Assembly (NCBI GenBank): GCA_942491975.1
Contig: CALOCY010000004.1
Span: forward strand, 1,612,001-1,676,000
Direction of reading: 5' to 3'
DNA: 64,000 bases
Origin: CALOCY01 sp942491975
Lineage (GTDB): Bacteria; Bacteroidota; Bacteroidia; Bacteroidales; Prolixibacteraceae
In this document: piece after piece, positions 8,281-17,100 of the stretch
Numbering within the stretch: the first letter of the stretch is position 1
Layout of the letters: the number at the start of each line of letters is the position of its first letter
Translations under genes and position numbers: made by a program
Notes under the pieces: model-generated
Databases searched by the model: none
Seen by the model: only the letters and a program-made list of their open reading frames with translations
What the model was told of the DNA's origin: nothing

Positions 8281-8309
8281 CTTTTCCAAAGTTTGAAACT
8301 TTGGAAAAG
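8281..8309. repeat. Locus palindrome copy d (between cas9 and RAYT gene)
   Basis: CTTTTCCAAAGTTT (8281-8294), one G, then its exact reverse complement (8296-8309). The core is identical to copy c. Confidence 0.92.
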
Positions 8310-8331
8310 GTTGATTATGTTGTTTGCCTGA

Positions 8332-11300
8332 CTATTTATTTAACCAAACCAGCTTACCGGTCGGGCTAAGTTTAAAATCATAGCCTTCAACTAATGCATC
8401 AAATTGAATGTGACTTAATTTTCTTTGAGCCACATATTCCTCATCAATTTTAAATTTACCATCTTGAGTATTCAGATCAATGGCGGCTCTAGCTTCTGAA
8501 GAATGTCTTAAAACAATATTTCCAAAACGATATGTTTTTGTTCCACTCTTTATCGAATTTATTGAAAGACCAACTACCTTATATAATCTTTCCCTTTTAT
8601 TCTTCTCGTTTTCTTGTTCCAAAACCTCCTTCGGTGAATCCTGCCACAGTATAACCATTGTGCCGGTTTTTAACAGGCATTTAAACGGATAGCCCGATTT
8701 TGGATGGACATCAGGTATCGGGTTTTCTTTAAGTTTTCCCAAAAAGTAGTGCCCGGCTTCCATGTTGTTGACCAGTTTAAAATCCCGTTTAATATTCCCT
8801 TTTTTGTCTTCCCCTTCATAGATGGCCATCATGTAGTTTCCATCGTTAACAAAGTAGGCGTGTTGTTTGTATTCCTTTGTTGAAATATCACGGTGCTTTT
8901 TCTCAAAAGAGATAGGGTTGGTAACAGTTTTAGCAAAACACCTTACCTTTTTTATTGGGGTGAAACTCTTATCTTTATTGGGGATTGCAAAAAGTTTTCC
9001 TATCTCTTCTTTTATTCGCTCTATTTCATGTTTTAATCGTTGCTGCTCTTCCTGTTGTTCTGTATCCCGCAGTTTCTTTTCGGCTTGCTCCAGTTCTTTT
9101 TTTAGCATCCCCTCTTTTTTCTTCCCTTCTTCAACAATTTCACGGATACGTTCATCTACAATGTTTTTTATGTCTGATGCAGATAAGGCATCCAGTGGTT
9201 TTCGCACAGCATAAAGGATTTTCTCTTCTGTTTCCCCTTTTTTGTTGATGATACTCTTTTTAATTGCCCCATAATTGGTCTCTTTATGTAGTGAGCCTCT
9301 TACAGAATCGCCTTTTTGATAAATGGTCTCCCCTTTCTTGTTAACCTGTACTTTACCCCTGACACGTAATTTCTTTTTCGTTTGTTTCGGTAAATTATCG
9401 GGCGTATAATGTGAAACCAAGACCTCATCTACAACCGTTTTTACATCTTCGGTAAACGTAGGCCATGGTTTTTCAAAGCGTGGTTTTTCATTGATTTCTG
9501 CCCTATCGAACCCCTCCCAACCGTGATAAAATTTTGCCAATGCCTCATAATTATCTTTGCTCATGCAGGCAATGGTAATGGCATCAATGCAATGGTGGAT
9601 ATGGTTTACCCGTTCTTTTTTCTCGTATTCATCCTGTATGCCCCATATTTTCCTGAAATCGGCCACTGTATTGCCTTTCACGGTGTATACATTGTTGAAA
9701 ACAGTTTTCATGTATAAGCGTGCGTATTTGGTTATAATCCCGGTGTCGACCAACTGGCTGTTTTTAAACCCATCGGGTACATCTTTCATTAAAAAACGGT
9801 TATACTTTTGCTTCCGGTAATCCAGTTCTATCTCAAGCTTGTGCCGCCGCTGAATGGCATTGTCTTTGGCTTGTTTATCTGCTGCCGTTCTGCTTGATAT
9901 CCTTGCTTTTGCAATACTCTTTTTTAATTCTTCAATTCTGTCGTGCCAATGTTCCAATCGTGCCACAATTTCATCATGGTTAGATAGTTCTGATGGTATT
10001 TTGTTCCGTTTAACCTGACGGTTATAACTACTTTCGCAGAGGGTCAGGTTTACCTGTGAGTTGTCGAAAGAGAGGCTGCGGGGAATGGTGTGTTCAATGT
10101 CAAATGTCGGATTTTCCCCAATAAATGCAGAAACCCCGATATGTTTACCCGTATAGAGGCAAACATGGTTTTGTTCTTCCCACAATTGGTATTTTAATAT
10201 TTCGGCTTCGGTGGGTTCAATCTCTTTGCCCGTGGCACCTTTGTAGTCCTTTTTTATTTGTTCTTTTATCCGCTCATGTTCATTATGCCTGTCCCGCTGC
10301 CAGCGTTGCCAGGCTATCCGTTCGTTGGCATTTTTCAGGTCGCGGGCCATCTCAATGTTAATTTTTGTATCCCGGTCAATTGTCCCCTCTTTTATGAGTT
10401 CGTTAACTACTTTGCGTAGTTGATGAAGGGCACGCATGGCCATCGGGTTCCGTACCGATGAGATCATCGGGCTTCCCAGATAATAGTTACCGTCATCTGC
10501 CTGCCGGGCATCTTTATACACTTCGACTGCCGATGGGTGATAGAGTTTTTCCAAAGACTCAGGCCGCAACTCAAAATTATCGGTAATGAAAGTTTTCACC
10601 CGTTCATCAATAGGCCGGGTTTTTAAAAATTCACTTTTCCCCCGGTTGTTTTGCATCTGTTTTTTTATTCGTTGAAAGACTTCTTCTTCCAATTGGTTTT
10701 TCTTTTCATCAGGAAATGCCCCCCATTTGTTTTTCCCGAAATATGAGATGAGTTTGTTTTCAATATCTTTTTTAAGGGTTGCAACCCAGTATTCGTTATC
10801 TCCCCATGTGGCTTGTTGTTCCCGGTTTATTTTAATGATGCCATTGACGATATCAGCCAGTTGTTTTTCCCGGTTTTGTGTTTGGATAATCTTTAAAATT
10901 TCATCACGGATCAGTTGCCTGTTACCCTCATTTCCCCAAATATCGGCAGGGATTAAATCTTCCAGATTTGCCATAAAAACGGCATGCGAATAGATCAACC
11001 CTTCCTGTAGGTATGGCAGTATTTTTTTAATGGCTTTTAAACTGAGGGAGGCATAATCCTGCTTTAACGATATTTTCGAGAATTTTAGGGCAAGTTCACC
11101 ATCAAGGTCAAGCCTGTTTTTTGCAAACTCAATGAGCTTGTCGGTTTTATCGAATGTAAACAGCACGTGCCAAATGTCGTTAACCATCTCTTCTGCTGAC
11201 TTCTTTCCGGTTTTTTGTTGGTTTAGTTTGTATGTTTTTGTAATACCATGCTGCCAGTCATCCCCAAAAACATCTTTTAACTGTGCAATGGTACGACAGC

Positions 11301-12369
11301 CACTTACTGATGTTTTCATCCAAAAATTGAACAAATAATCATTTTCGGTTTTATCCCGGTCTTTGAAGTATTTGTACGGCCACCCTTTGGGCGTAAGTTT
11401 CTTTGCAATTTCCTCAAAGTTGAAATGCTCTTTGCTTTTCCTGTAAAATAAGGGTAAAATAATTTCTTTTTCTTCAGGAGAGATAACCCTCAATTTATCG
11501 TCACAGGGTGTTTTAATTTTAATGTTATTGATAAATGCCAACATGCGGTATTCTTCAAACAGGGGGTGGGATACCGGGCAGCGTGGTTTGTTTTTTTCAA
11601 AAGGGCAATTACCCACCAACCCTTTTTGAGATTTTAGCGGGCGTTGATAGAAAATGGCCTTTTCGAGTTTTTGCACAAATTCATCGGGCAGTTCCTGGAA
11701 ATTACAGATTTGCTTAAATTCATCGAAATAGTGTTGTTCCCGGTGTGTATACCGGCACCTTATTTTTTCTCCTTTTCTGTATAGCCCATAAAAATATTGT
11801 CCCAGTGATTTCTCTCCCCTGGCTTTATTGATTTCATCAATCCCTTTGGTTACTGCGCCATCACTTTCTTTGGTTGATTCCAGACGATTGCTTAAAAATC
11901 CACGGCGTTGTGCCATGTGGTAAAATGCCCTTCCCAGCAAAAACCGGTTTTTTTCTTGCGTTAAATCCATTTTTTGTTCAACAGCCAACGCCCTGAAATA
12001 GTAAGGGTTTTTATCCGTTTTCTCATCTGTTTTTTGCCAGTTTCTGAATGCTTCATTGTTGGGATATACTTTTTTATACCTCCAGTCATTGATCCATTTA
12101 GCACTTAATTCGGGACAATAGCCAAATTGGCTTAGAACGTTTAATGTTTCTATTTTCCTTAATTTCCGCCGGTACTTTGACCGACGGGCACTTCTAAAGG
12201 CTGTACGTTCGGCAGCTTTAGAGCTTTCAACCCCCTTTTCAATTTTTACCCCTTCCTGAAATATGCGGACACCCTTATCTACAAGTTCAAATGTTTTATT
12301 GTCTTCTGTTTCCACCACAGCCCACCCAATACTGTTGGTGCCGAGGTCTAACCCTGCTATTTTTGCCAT
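8332..12369 (-). CDS. cas9: CRISPR-associated endonuclease Cas9, type II-C
   Basis: RNA-guided DNA endonuclease. RuvC-I is at the N-terminus (AGLDLGTNSIGWAVVE, catalytic Asp8). An Arg-rich bridge helix follows (FRSARRSKYRRKLRK, ~55-70), then the recognition lobe. RuvC-II is IEMARD near 671, HNH is FDIEHTIPRS near 758 with SSYNRQVKRNK after it, and RuvC-III is HHCIDAITIA near 930. A Lys/Glu coiled-coil-like stretch lies near 1060-1125 ahead of the PAM-interacting C-terminus. All catalytic residues appear intact. The frame extends to 12396, but MAKIAGLDLG (12369) is the usual start, giving 1345 aa. The tracrRNA gene is divergent just upstream. Confidence 0.98.
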   Translation of the reverse strand: MAKIAGLDLGTNSIGWAVVETEDNKTFELVDKGVRIFQEGVKIEKGVESSKAAERTAFRSARRSKYRRKLRKIETLNVLSQFGYCPELSAKWINDWRYKKVYPNNEAFRNWQKTDEKTDKNPYYFRALAVEQKMDLTQEKNRFLLGRAFYHMAQRRGFLSNRLESTKESDGAVTKGIDEINKARGEKSLGQYFYGLYRKGEKIRCRYTHREQHYFDEFKQICNFQELPDEFVQKLEKAIFYQRPLKSQKGLVGNCPFEKNKPRCPVSHPLFEEYRMLAFINNIKIKTPCDDKLRVISPEEKEIILPLFYRKSKEHFNFEEIAKKLTPKGWPYKYFKDRDKTENDYLFNFWMKTSVSGCRTIAQLKDVFGDDWQHGITKTYKLNQQKTGKKSAEEMVNDIWHVLFTFDKTDKLIEFAKNRLDLDGELALKFSKISLKQDYASLSLKAIKKILPYLQEGLIYSHAVFMANLEDLIPADIWGNEGNRQLIRDEILKIIQTQNREKQLADIVNGIIKINREQQATWGDNEYWVATLKKDIENKLISYFGKNKWGAFPDEKKNQLEEEVFQRIKKQMQNNRGKSEFLKTRPIDERVKTFITDNFELRPESLEKLYHPSAVEVYKDARQADDGNYYLGSPMISSVRNPMAMRALHQLRKVVNELIKEGTIDRDTKINIEMARDLKNANERIAWQRWQRDRHNEHERIKEQIKKDYKGATGKEIEPTEAEILKYQLWEEQNHVCLYTGKHIGVSAFIGENPTFDIEHTIPRSLSFDNSQVNLTLCESSYNRQVKRNKIPSELSNHDEIVARLEHWHDRIEELKKSIAKARISSRTAADKQAKDNAIQRRHKLEIELDYRKQKYNRFLMKDVPDGFKNSQLVDTGIITKYARLYMKTVFNNVYTVKGNTVADFRKIWGIQDEYEKKERVNHIHHCIDAITIACMSKDNYEALAKFYHGWEGFDRAEINEKPRFEKPWPTFTEDVKTVVDEVLVSHYTPDNLPKQTKKKLRVRGKVQVNKKGETIYQKGDSVRGSLHKETNYGAIKKSIINKKGETEEKILYAVRKPLDALSASDIKNIVDERIREIVEEGKKKEGMLKKELEQAEKKLRDTEQQEEQQRLKHEIERIKEEIGKLFAIPNKDKSFTPIKKVRCFAKTVTNPISFEKKHRDISTKEYKQHAYFVNDGNYMMAIYEGEDKKGNIKRDFKLVNNMEAGHYFLGKLKENPIPDVHPKSGYPFKCLLKTGTMVILWQDSPKEVLEQENEKNKRERLYKVVGLSINSIKSGTKTYRFGNIVLRHSSEARAAIDLNTQDGKFKIDEEYVAQRKLSHIQFDALVEGYDFKLSPTGKLVWLNK

Positions 12370-12404
12370 ACGGATATATTTTTGCGCGTTTAACATTGAA
12401 GCTA

Positions 12405-12436
12405 TTTGCTAATCTAATAATATTTATTTAATTTTG
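12405..12436 (+). promoter_or_regulatory. tracrRNA promoter
   Basis: TTTG at 12405-12408, 20 nt, then TAATTTTG at 12429-12436: an exact match to the Bacteroidota -33/-7 promoter. Transcription should start near 12443. The -33 lies 36 bp from the cas9 start codon on the opposite strand. Confidence 0.8.
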
Positions 12437-12442
12437 TGGTAT

Positions 12443-12553
12443 AAGAACAAAAAAATAAATCCAATTACATCTTATCACAATAAGGCTCCCGATAGCTATC
12501 GGGGATGCCGAAGGAAAAGATTCCTGTACTCCCGCTTCGGTGGGAGTTTTTTT
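12443..12553 (+). ncRNA. tracrRNA
   Basis: The anti-repeat is 12460-12481. In antiparallel alignment it pairs with the crRNA repeat 5' half over about 20 bp, with a UU/UU internal loop and a 2-nt bulge. The tail begins CACAATAAGGC, as in other II-C tracrRNAs. A nexus hairpin follows, built on a perfect CCCGATAGCTATCGGG palindrome (12488-12503) inside GGC/GCC. Then come a small GGAA/TTCC stem (12513-12524) and a terminator stem, CTCCCGC-TTCG-GTGGGAG (12529-12546), with seven T residues. The exact 5' end is inferred from the promoter. Confidence 0.93.
12529..12553 (+). terminator. tracrRNA intrinsic terminator
   Basis: Seven-base-pair stem with a TTCG tetraloop and one G-U pair, followed by TTTTTTT. 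It is also the last Cas9-handle hairpin of the tracrRNA. Confidence 0.92.
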
Positions 12554-12613
12554 ATGTAATGCTGAGGTGTCATTTCTTATTTTAATCCAATTTAAATTGT
12601 GGGAGCAAGGTTA

Positions 12614-12637
12614 TTTTGCAATCTGGAGATTGCAAAA
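12614..12637. promoter_or_regulatory. Palindrome overlapping the ATPase promoter (possible operator)
   Basis: TTTTGCAATCT (12614-12624), GG, AGATTGCAAAA (12627-12637): an 11-bp perfect inverted repeat. The -33 TTG (12630-12632) of the following promoter lies in its right arm. Placement suits a dimeric repressor, but this is inference. Confidence 0.45.
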
Positions 12638-12660
12638 ATCGTGTTCTTTGCCTATTTTTG
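12630..12660 (+). promoter_or_regulatory. Promoter of the AAA/DUF4143 ATPase gene
   Basis: TTG at 12630-12632, exactly 20 nt, then TATTTTTG at 12653-12660. It places the transcript start near 12667, downstream of the apparent GTG start at 12599, so translation must begin later. Confidence 0.7.
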
Positions 12661-12682
12661 CCCGACAAATTGTACCGGTACG

Positions 12683-13849
12683 TTGGAAAAGTTTTTTCAA
12701 TCACATAATCATCTGCTGGAGCACTCCCACTCGATTATAAAGCGGGAGTTGTTTAATGAGATTGACTGGGATCAACGATTGATTGGGATCAAAGGGTTCA
12801 GGGGGGTCGGTAAAACAACTTTTTTGATTGATTCCATCCGAAGGAGGTTTCCCAACAGCCGGTCGTGCCTTTATGTAAACCTCAATAATTTCTATTTTAC
12901 CCGTCACCGCCTGTTTTGTTTTGCCAACGATTTTCATAAACAGGGCGGGAAGGTACTGGTGCTTGACCAGGTACATAAGTTTCCCGACTGGCAACAGGAG
13001 CTGCGCGAGTGTTACGACTGCATACCCGGTTTACAGCTTATTTTCACCACATCGCCGGTAGCACGCATTCAGGAGGCCAATAACGTGCTGAAAGGTGTTG
13101 CCCGCGTTTATCACCTTGAGGTGTTGTCGTTCAGAGAGTACCTGAATTACCGTACCCGCAACACATTTTCCCCGGTTACTTTCGATGACGTGATACACAA
13201 TCATGAAGCCATTGCACGTGAAATTACGGCACAGGTTAAACCGCTTGCCCATTTTGGCGAATACCTGCAGTCGGGGTGCTATCCCTATTTTTCAGACGAT
13301 AAACTTTTTTACAACGATAATCTGCTAAAACACGTTAACCTGTCACTGGAGATTGATGTCACCTATTTTAACCAGCTGGAGTTGCAGTACCTCCCCAGGC
13401 TCAGAAAGTTATTGTACACCATAGCGCGTGAAGCCCCTTTTAAACCTAATATAAGCAGATTAAGCAGTGAGATTGAGACATCGCGGGCCACTGTAATGAA
13501 TTACCTGCGGCACCTGAAGAATGCCCGGTTAATCAGCATGCTTTATCCCGATAACAGTGAGGATGACATGAAAAAGCCTGACCGTGTTTTTCTACACAAT
13601 ACCAACCTGCTTTACGTGGTTGACCCGGAAAATAACAATAAGCTGGGGCACACGTTTTTTCTGAACCAGGTGGGCTATCAGAACCGGGTTGAGCATGTAA
13701 AAGGGGCTGATTTTTTAGTGAATGGCACCTGTTGTTTCCATGTAGGGGATAAATATACCCGGCAAAAAAACGGATATGTGGCAGCCGGGCATATCGAGAC
13801 AGGTAAAGAGAGAATGATCCCGTTGTGGTTGTTTGGTTTTTTGTATTAA
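12683..13849 (+). CDS. AAA ATPase with C-terminal DUF4143 domain
   Basis: Member of the AAA_14/DUF4143 group, common in Bacteroidota and of unsettled cellular role. Walker A is GFRGVGKTTF. The Walker B-like segment is KVLVLDQVHKFPDW, where the usual catalytic Glu after Asp is Gln. The sensor region is LQLIFTTSP, and a winged-helix/nuclease-like DUF4143 part forms the C-terminus (TSRATVMNYLRHLKNARLIS). I place the start at TTG 12683, because the promoter at 12630-12660 excludes the upstream GTG and homologues begin near MEKFFQ. It sits between the tracrRNA and locus palindrome e. A second gene of this family is at 30524. Confidence 0.82.
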   Translation: MEKFFQSHNHLLEHSHSIIKRELFNEIDWDQRLIGIKGFRGVGKTTFLIDSIRRRFPNSRSCLYVNLNNFYFTRHRLFCFANDFHKQGGKVLVLDQVHKFPDWQQELRECYDCIPGLQLIFTTSPVARIQEANNVLKGVARVYHLEVLSFREYLNYRTRNTFSPVTFDDVIHNHEAIAREITAQVKPLAHFGEYLQSGCYPYFSDDKLFYNDNLLKHVNLSLEIDVTYFNQLELQYLPRLRKLLYTIAREAPFKPNISRLSSEIETSRATVMNYLRHLKNARLISMLYPDNSEDDMKKPDRVFLHNTNLLYVVDPENNNKLGHTFFLNQVGYQNRVEHVKGADFLVNGTCCFHVGDKYTRQKNGYVAAGHIETGKERMIPLWLFGFLY

Positions 13850-14160
13850 CAAGGCATTAGACAATAGATGTTAGATTATAGATTACCAAATGTTTAATTT
13901 ATCCGTTGCTTTAAAACGGGAAAGAAGCGAAAACGGGTGATTTTTTGTATATTAATGCCCCTTTGTAAAAAAGGGAATAATAGTTCGTTACTTTTTTGTA
14001 ATTATTTAAAAATTAGAACTTTTCCAAAGTTTACCTGATGTGTGGACTTAACTAAAAATTAAGTTATTAGCATTTTACAAACTTCAACTTTGGAAAAGTT
14101 TAAAGGTATTGATAAATAAGTAAGAGTATAAAAATAACTAAGAATCAAAAAGAGAATAAA
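13850..14160. other. Intergenic region upstream of nifJ
   Basis: 311 bp, AT-rich. It holds palindrome copy e (14017-14100) and a short CCCTTT/AAAAGGG stem near 13951-13967 without a U-run. I see no gene and no convincing -33/-7 pair for nifJ. A purine-rich aagagaataaa precedes its ATG. Confidence 0.5.
14017..14100. repeat. Locus palindrome copy e (expanded loop)
   Basis: AACTTTTCCAAAGTT (14017-14031) and AACTTTGGAAAAGTT (14086-14100) are the same 15-bp arms as copy c. Here they are separated by 54 bp instead of a few bases. The interior contains its own small ACTTAA/TTAAGT stem. Confidence 0.85.
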
Positions 14161-17100
14161 ATGGCAAAAGAAAAAAAGTTTGTTACATGTGACGGGAATT
14201 ACGCAGCAGCGTACATGAGTTACATGTTCAGTGAGGTAGCCTGTATCTACCCTATTACCCCTTCCTCGACAATGGCCGAGTATGTTGACGAATGGGCTGC
14301 TAATGGCAAGACGAACCTTTTTGGCCGTCCTGTCCGACTGGCAGAGATGCAAAGTGAAGGTGGTGCAGCCGGGGCAGTACACGGGGCATTGCAGTCGGGT
14401 GCGTTAACTTCGACCTATACTGCATCGCAGGGGTTATTGCTTATGATCCCTAACATGTATAAGATTGCCGGTGAGTTGTTGCCTTGCGTTTTCCACGTGA
14501 GTGCACGTGCGCTGGCAACCCATGCATTATCTATTTTTGGTGATCATAGTGATGTGATGTCGGCTCGTCAAACCGGTTTTGCATTGCTGGCATCGGGTTC
14601 GGTACAGGAAGAGATGGATTTGGCAGGTGTTGCCCATCTTGCCACCATTAAATCGAGGGTGCCTTTTGTTGCATTTTTCGATGGTTTTCGTACTTCGCAC
14701 GAAGTACAGAAAGTGGAATGTTTAGACAAAGAAGACCTGCTACCATTGGTGGACATGAAAGCATTACAGGCATTCAGGGACCGTTCGTTGAACCCTGAGA
14801 ATGTAGTTACCCGTGGTACCGCACAAAACCCGGATATTTTCTTCCAGGCCAAAGAGTCATCCAACAAGTATTACGATGCTGTACCTGACATTGTTGAGGG
14901 GTATATGCAGGAGATTACCAAGCTGACCGGAAGGGAATACCACCCATTCACCTATTACGGTGCCAATGATGCTGAAAACATTATCATTGCCATGGGATCG
15001 GTAACAGAAACCGTTAAGGAAACCATCGACCATTTGATGGCACAAGGCAAAAAAGTGGGTATGGTAACCGTACACCTGTACCGTCCGTTCTCGGCCAAGT
15101 ACTTCTTCAACGTATTTCCAACGAGCGTGAAGCGTATTGCTGTACTCGACCGCACCAAAGAGCCCGGGGCAAACGGTGAGCCGCTTTACCTTGATGTAAA
15201 AGACCTTTTCTATGGAAAAGAGAATGCCCCTGAGGTTGTTGGCGGGCGTTACGGATTGGGATCAAAAGATACCACTCCTGCACAAATTTTGTCGGTATAC
15301 GAGAACCTTGAGCTGGCCGAGCCGAAAAATGATTTTACCATTGGTATTGTTGACGATGTAACGTTCAAGTCACTGCCGGTTAAGCCTGAGGTTAACGTAT
15401 CAGCTGCCGGGACTTACGAAGCTAAGTTTTACGGATTGGGATCAGATGGTACGGTAGGTGCCAATAAAAACTCAATCAAAATCATTGGTGACGCTACTGA
15501 TAAGTATTGCCAGGGTTACTTCCAGTACGATTCGAAGAAATCGGGCGGTTTCACCTGTTCGCACTTGCGTTTTGGCGATAACCCGATCCGATCAACCTAC
15601 CTGGTAACCACTCCTGACTTTGTAGCCTGCCACGTACCGGCTTACCTGAATATGTACGATGTATTGAAAGGGTTGAAAAAAGGTGGAAAATTCCTGTTCA
15701 ATACCATTTGGGACGAAGAGGAGACCAAGCGTCGTTTGCCCGATACCATGAAGCAGTACCTTGCCAAAAACGAGATTGATTTTTATATTATCAAGGCAAC
15801 CGAACTGGCTAACGAGATTGGTTTGGGTAACCGAACCAATACTATCCTGCAATCTGCATTTTTCAAAATTGCTGAAGTGATTCCTTTTGAGTTGGCGGTT
15901 AGCGAGATGAAAAAAGCGATTGTAAAATCATACGGAAACAAAGGGGAGCAAATCGTAAATATGAACTACGCTGCAGTTGATGCAGGTGGTGCTAACGTAT
16001 CAAAAGTTGAAGTTCCTGCCGAATGGGCAACCATTACCGTTGCAGCGGAGGCTATTGATGAAACCCGTCCGGAGTACATCCGCAATGTAGTTGATGTGAT
16101 CAATGCACAAAAAGGTGACGATCTTCCGGTATCTACTTTCGTGAATGCTGAAGATGGTACATTCCCTGCCGGAACAACAGCTTACGAGAAACGCGGTATC
16201 GCTGTTAACGTTCCCGAGTGGCAAGCCGATAATTGTATACAGTGTAACCAGTGTGCTTATGTTTGTCCGCATGCTGCTATCCGTCCGTTTTTGATGACTG
16301 AACAGGAGGTAGCCAATGCACCTGAAGGAACAGTGGTGAAGCCTGCAACACCTGCCAAACAGTTTGACGGTCTTCAGTTCCGTATCCAGGTGAGCCCGCT
16401 TGATTGTACCGGTTGTGGTAATTGTGCCGATGTGTGTCCGTCGAAAGAGAAAGCATTGCTGATGAAACCGCTTGGTTCACAGGATGCCGAGATCGGGCGC
16501 TGGAATTACATGGATGGTAAGGTTACTTACAAAGAGAACGTTGTCGACAAAGCAAAATCGGTTAAAAATTCGCAGTTTGCACAGCCATTGTTCGAGTTCT
16601 CGGGAGCTTGTGCCGGTTGTGGTGAAACACCATACATTAAATTGATCACCCAGCTTTACGGTGAGCGCATGTTGGTTGCCAATGCTACCGGTTGTTCTTC
16701 AATCTATGGTGGTTCGGCACCTGCAACACCTTATTGTAAGCACAAAGAGAGTGGATACGGACCGGCATGGGCCAATTCACTGTTTGAAGATAATGCCGAG
16801 TACGGTTTTGGTATGGCCGAAGGTGTATCGGCACACCGTGACCGTATTGAGATGGTTATGAACGAAGCCCTTACAAACAGCATAAGTGATGCTGAGAAAG
16901 AGGCCTTCACTGCATGGATCGAAGGTAAAGACAATGCCGATGCTTCAAAAGCTGCTTCTGCCAATGTATTGGCTGCTGTTGAGGGTGTTGACACTGAATA
17001 TGCCAATATTATCCGTTCGCTGAAACAGTACCTGGTTAAAAAATCGGTATGGATTTTTGGTGGCGACGGCTGGGCATACGATATTGGTTACGGAGGCCTG

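Noticed and set aside
12599..12682. Upstream GTG start of the AAA/DUF4143 ATPase
   Set aside because: A consensus promoter starts transcription near 12667, after this codon, and the extra residues do not look like the family.
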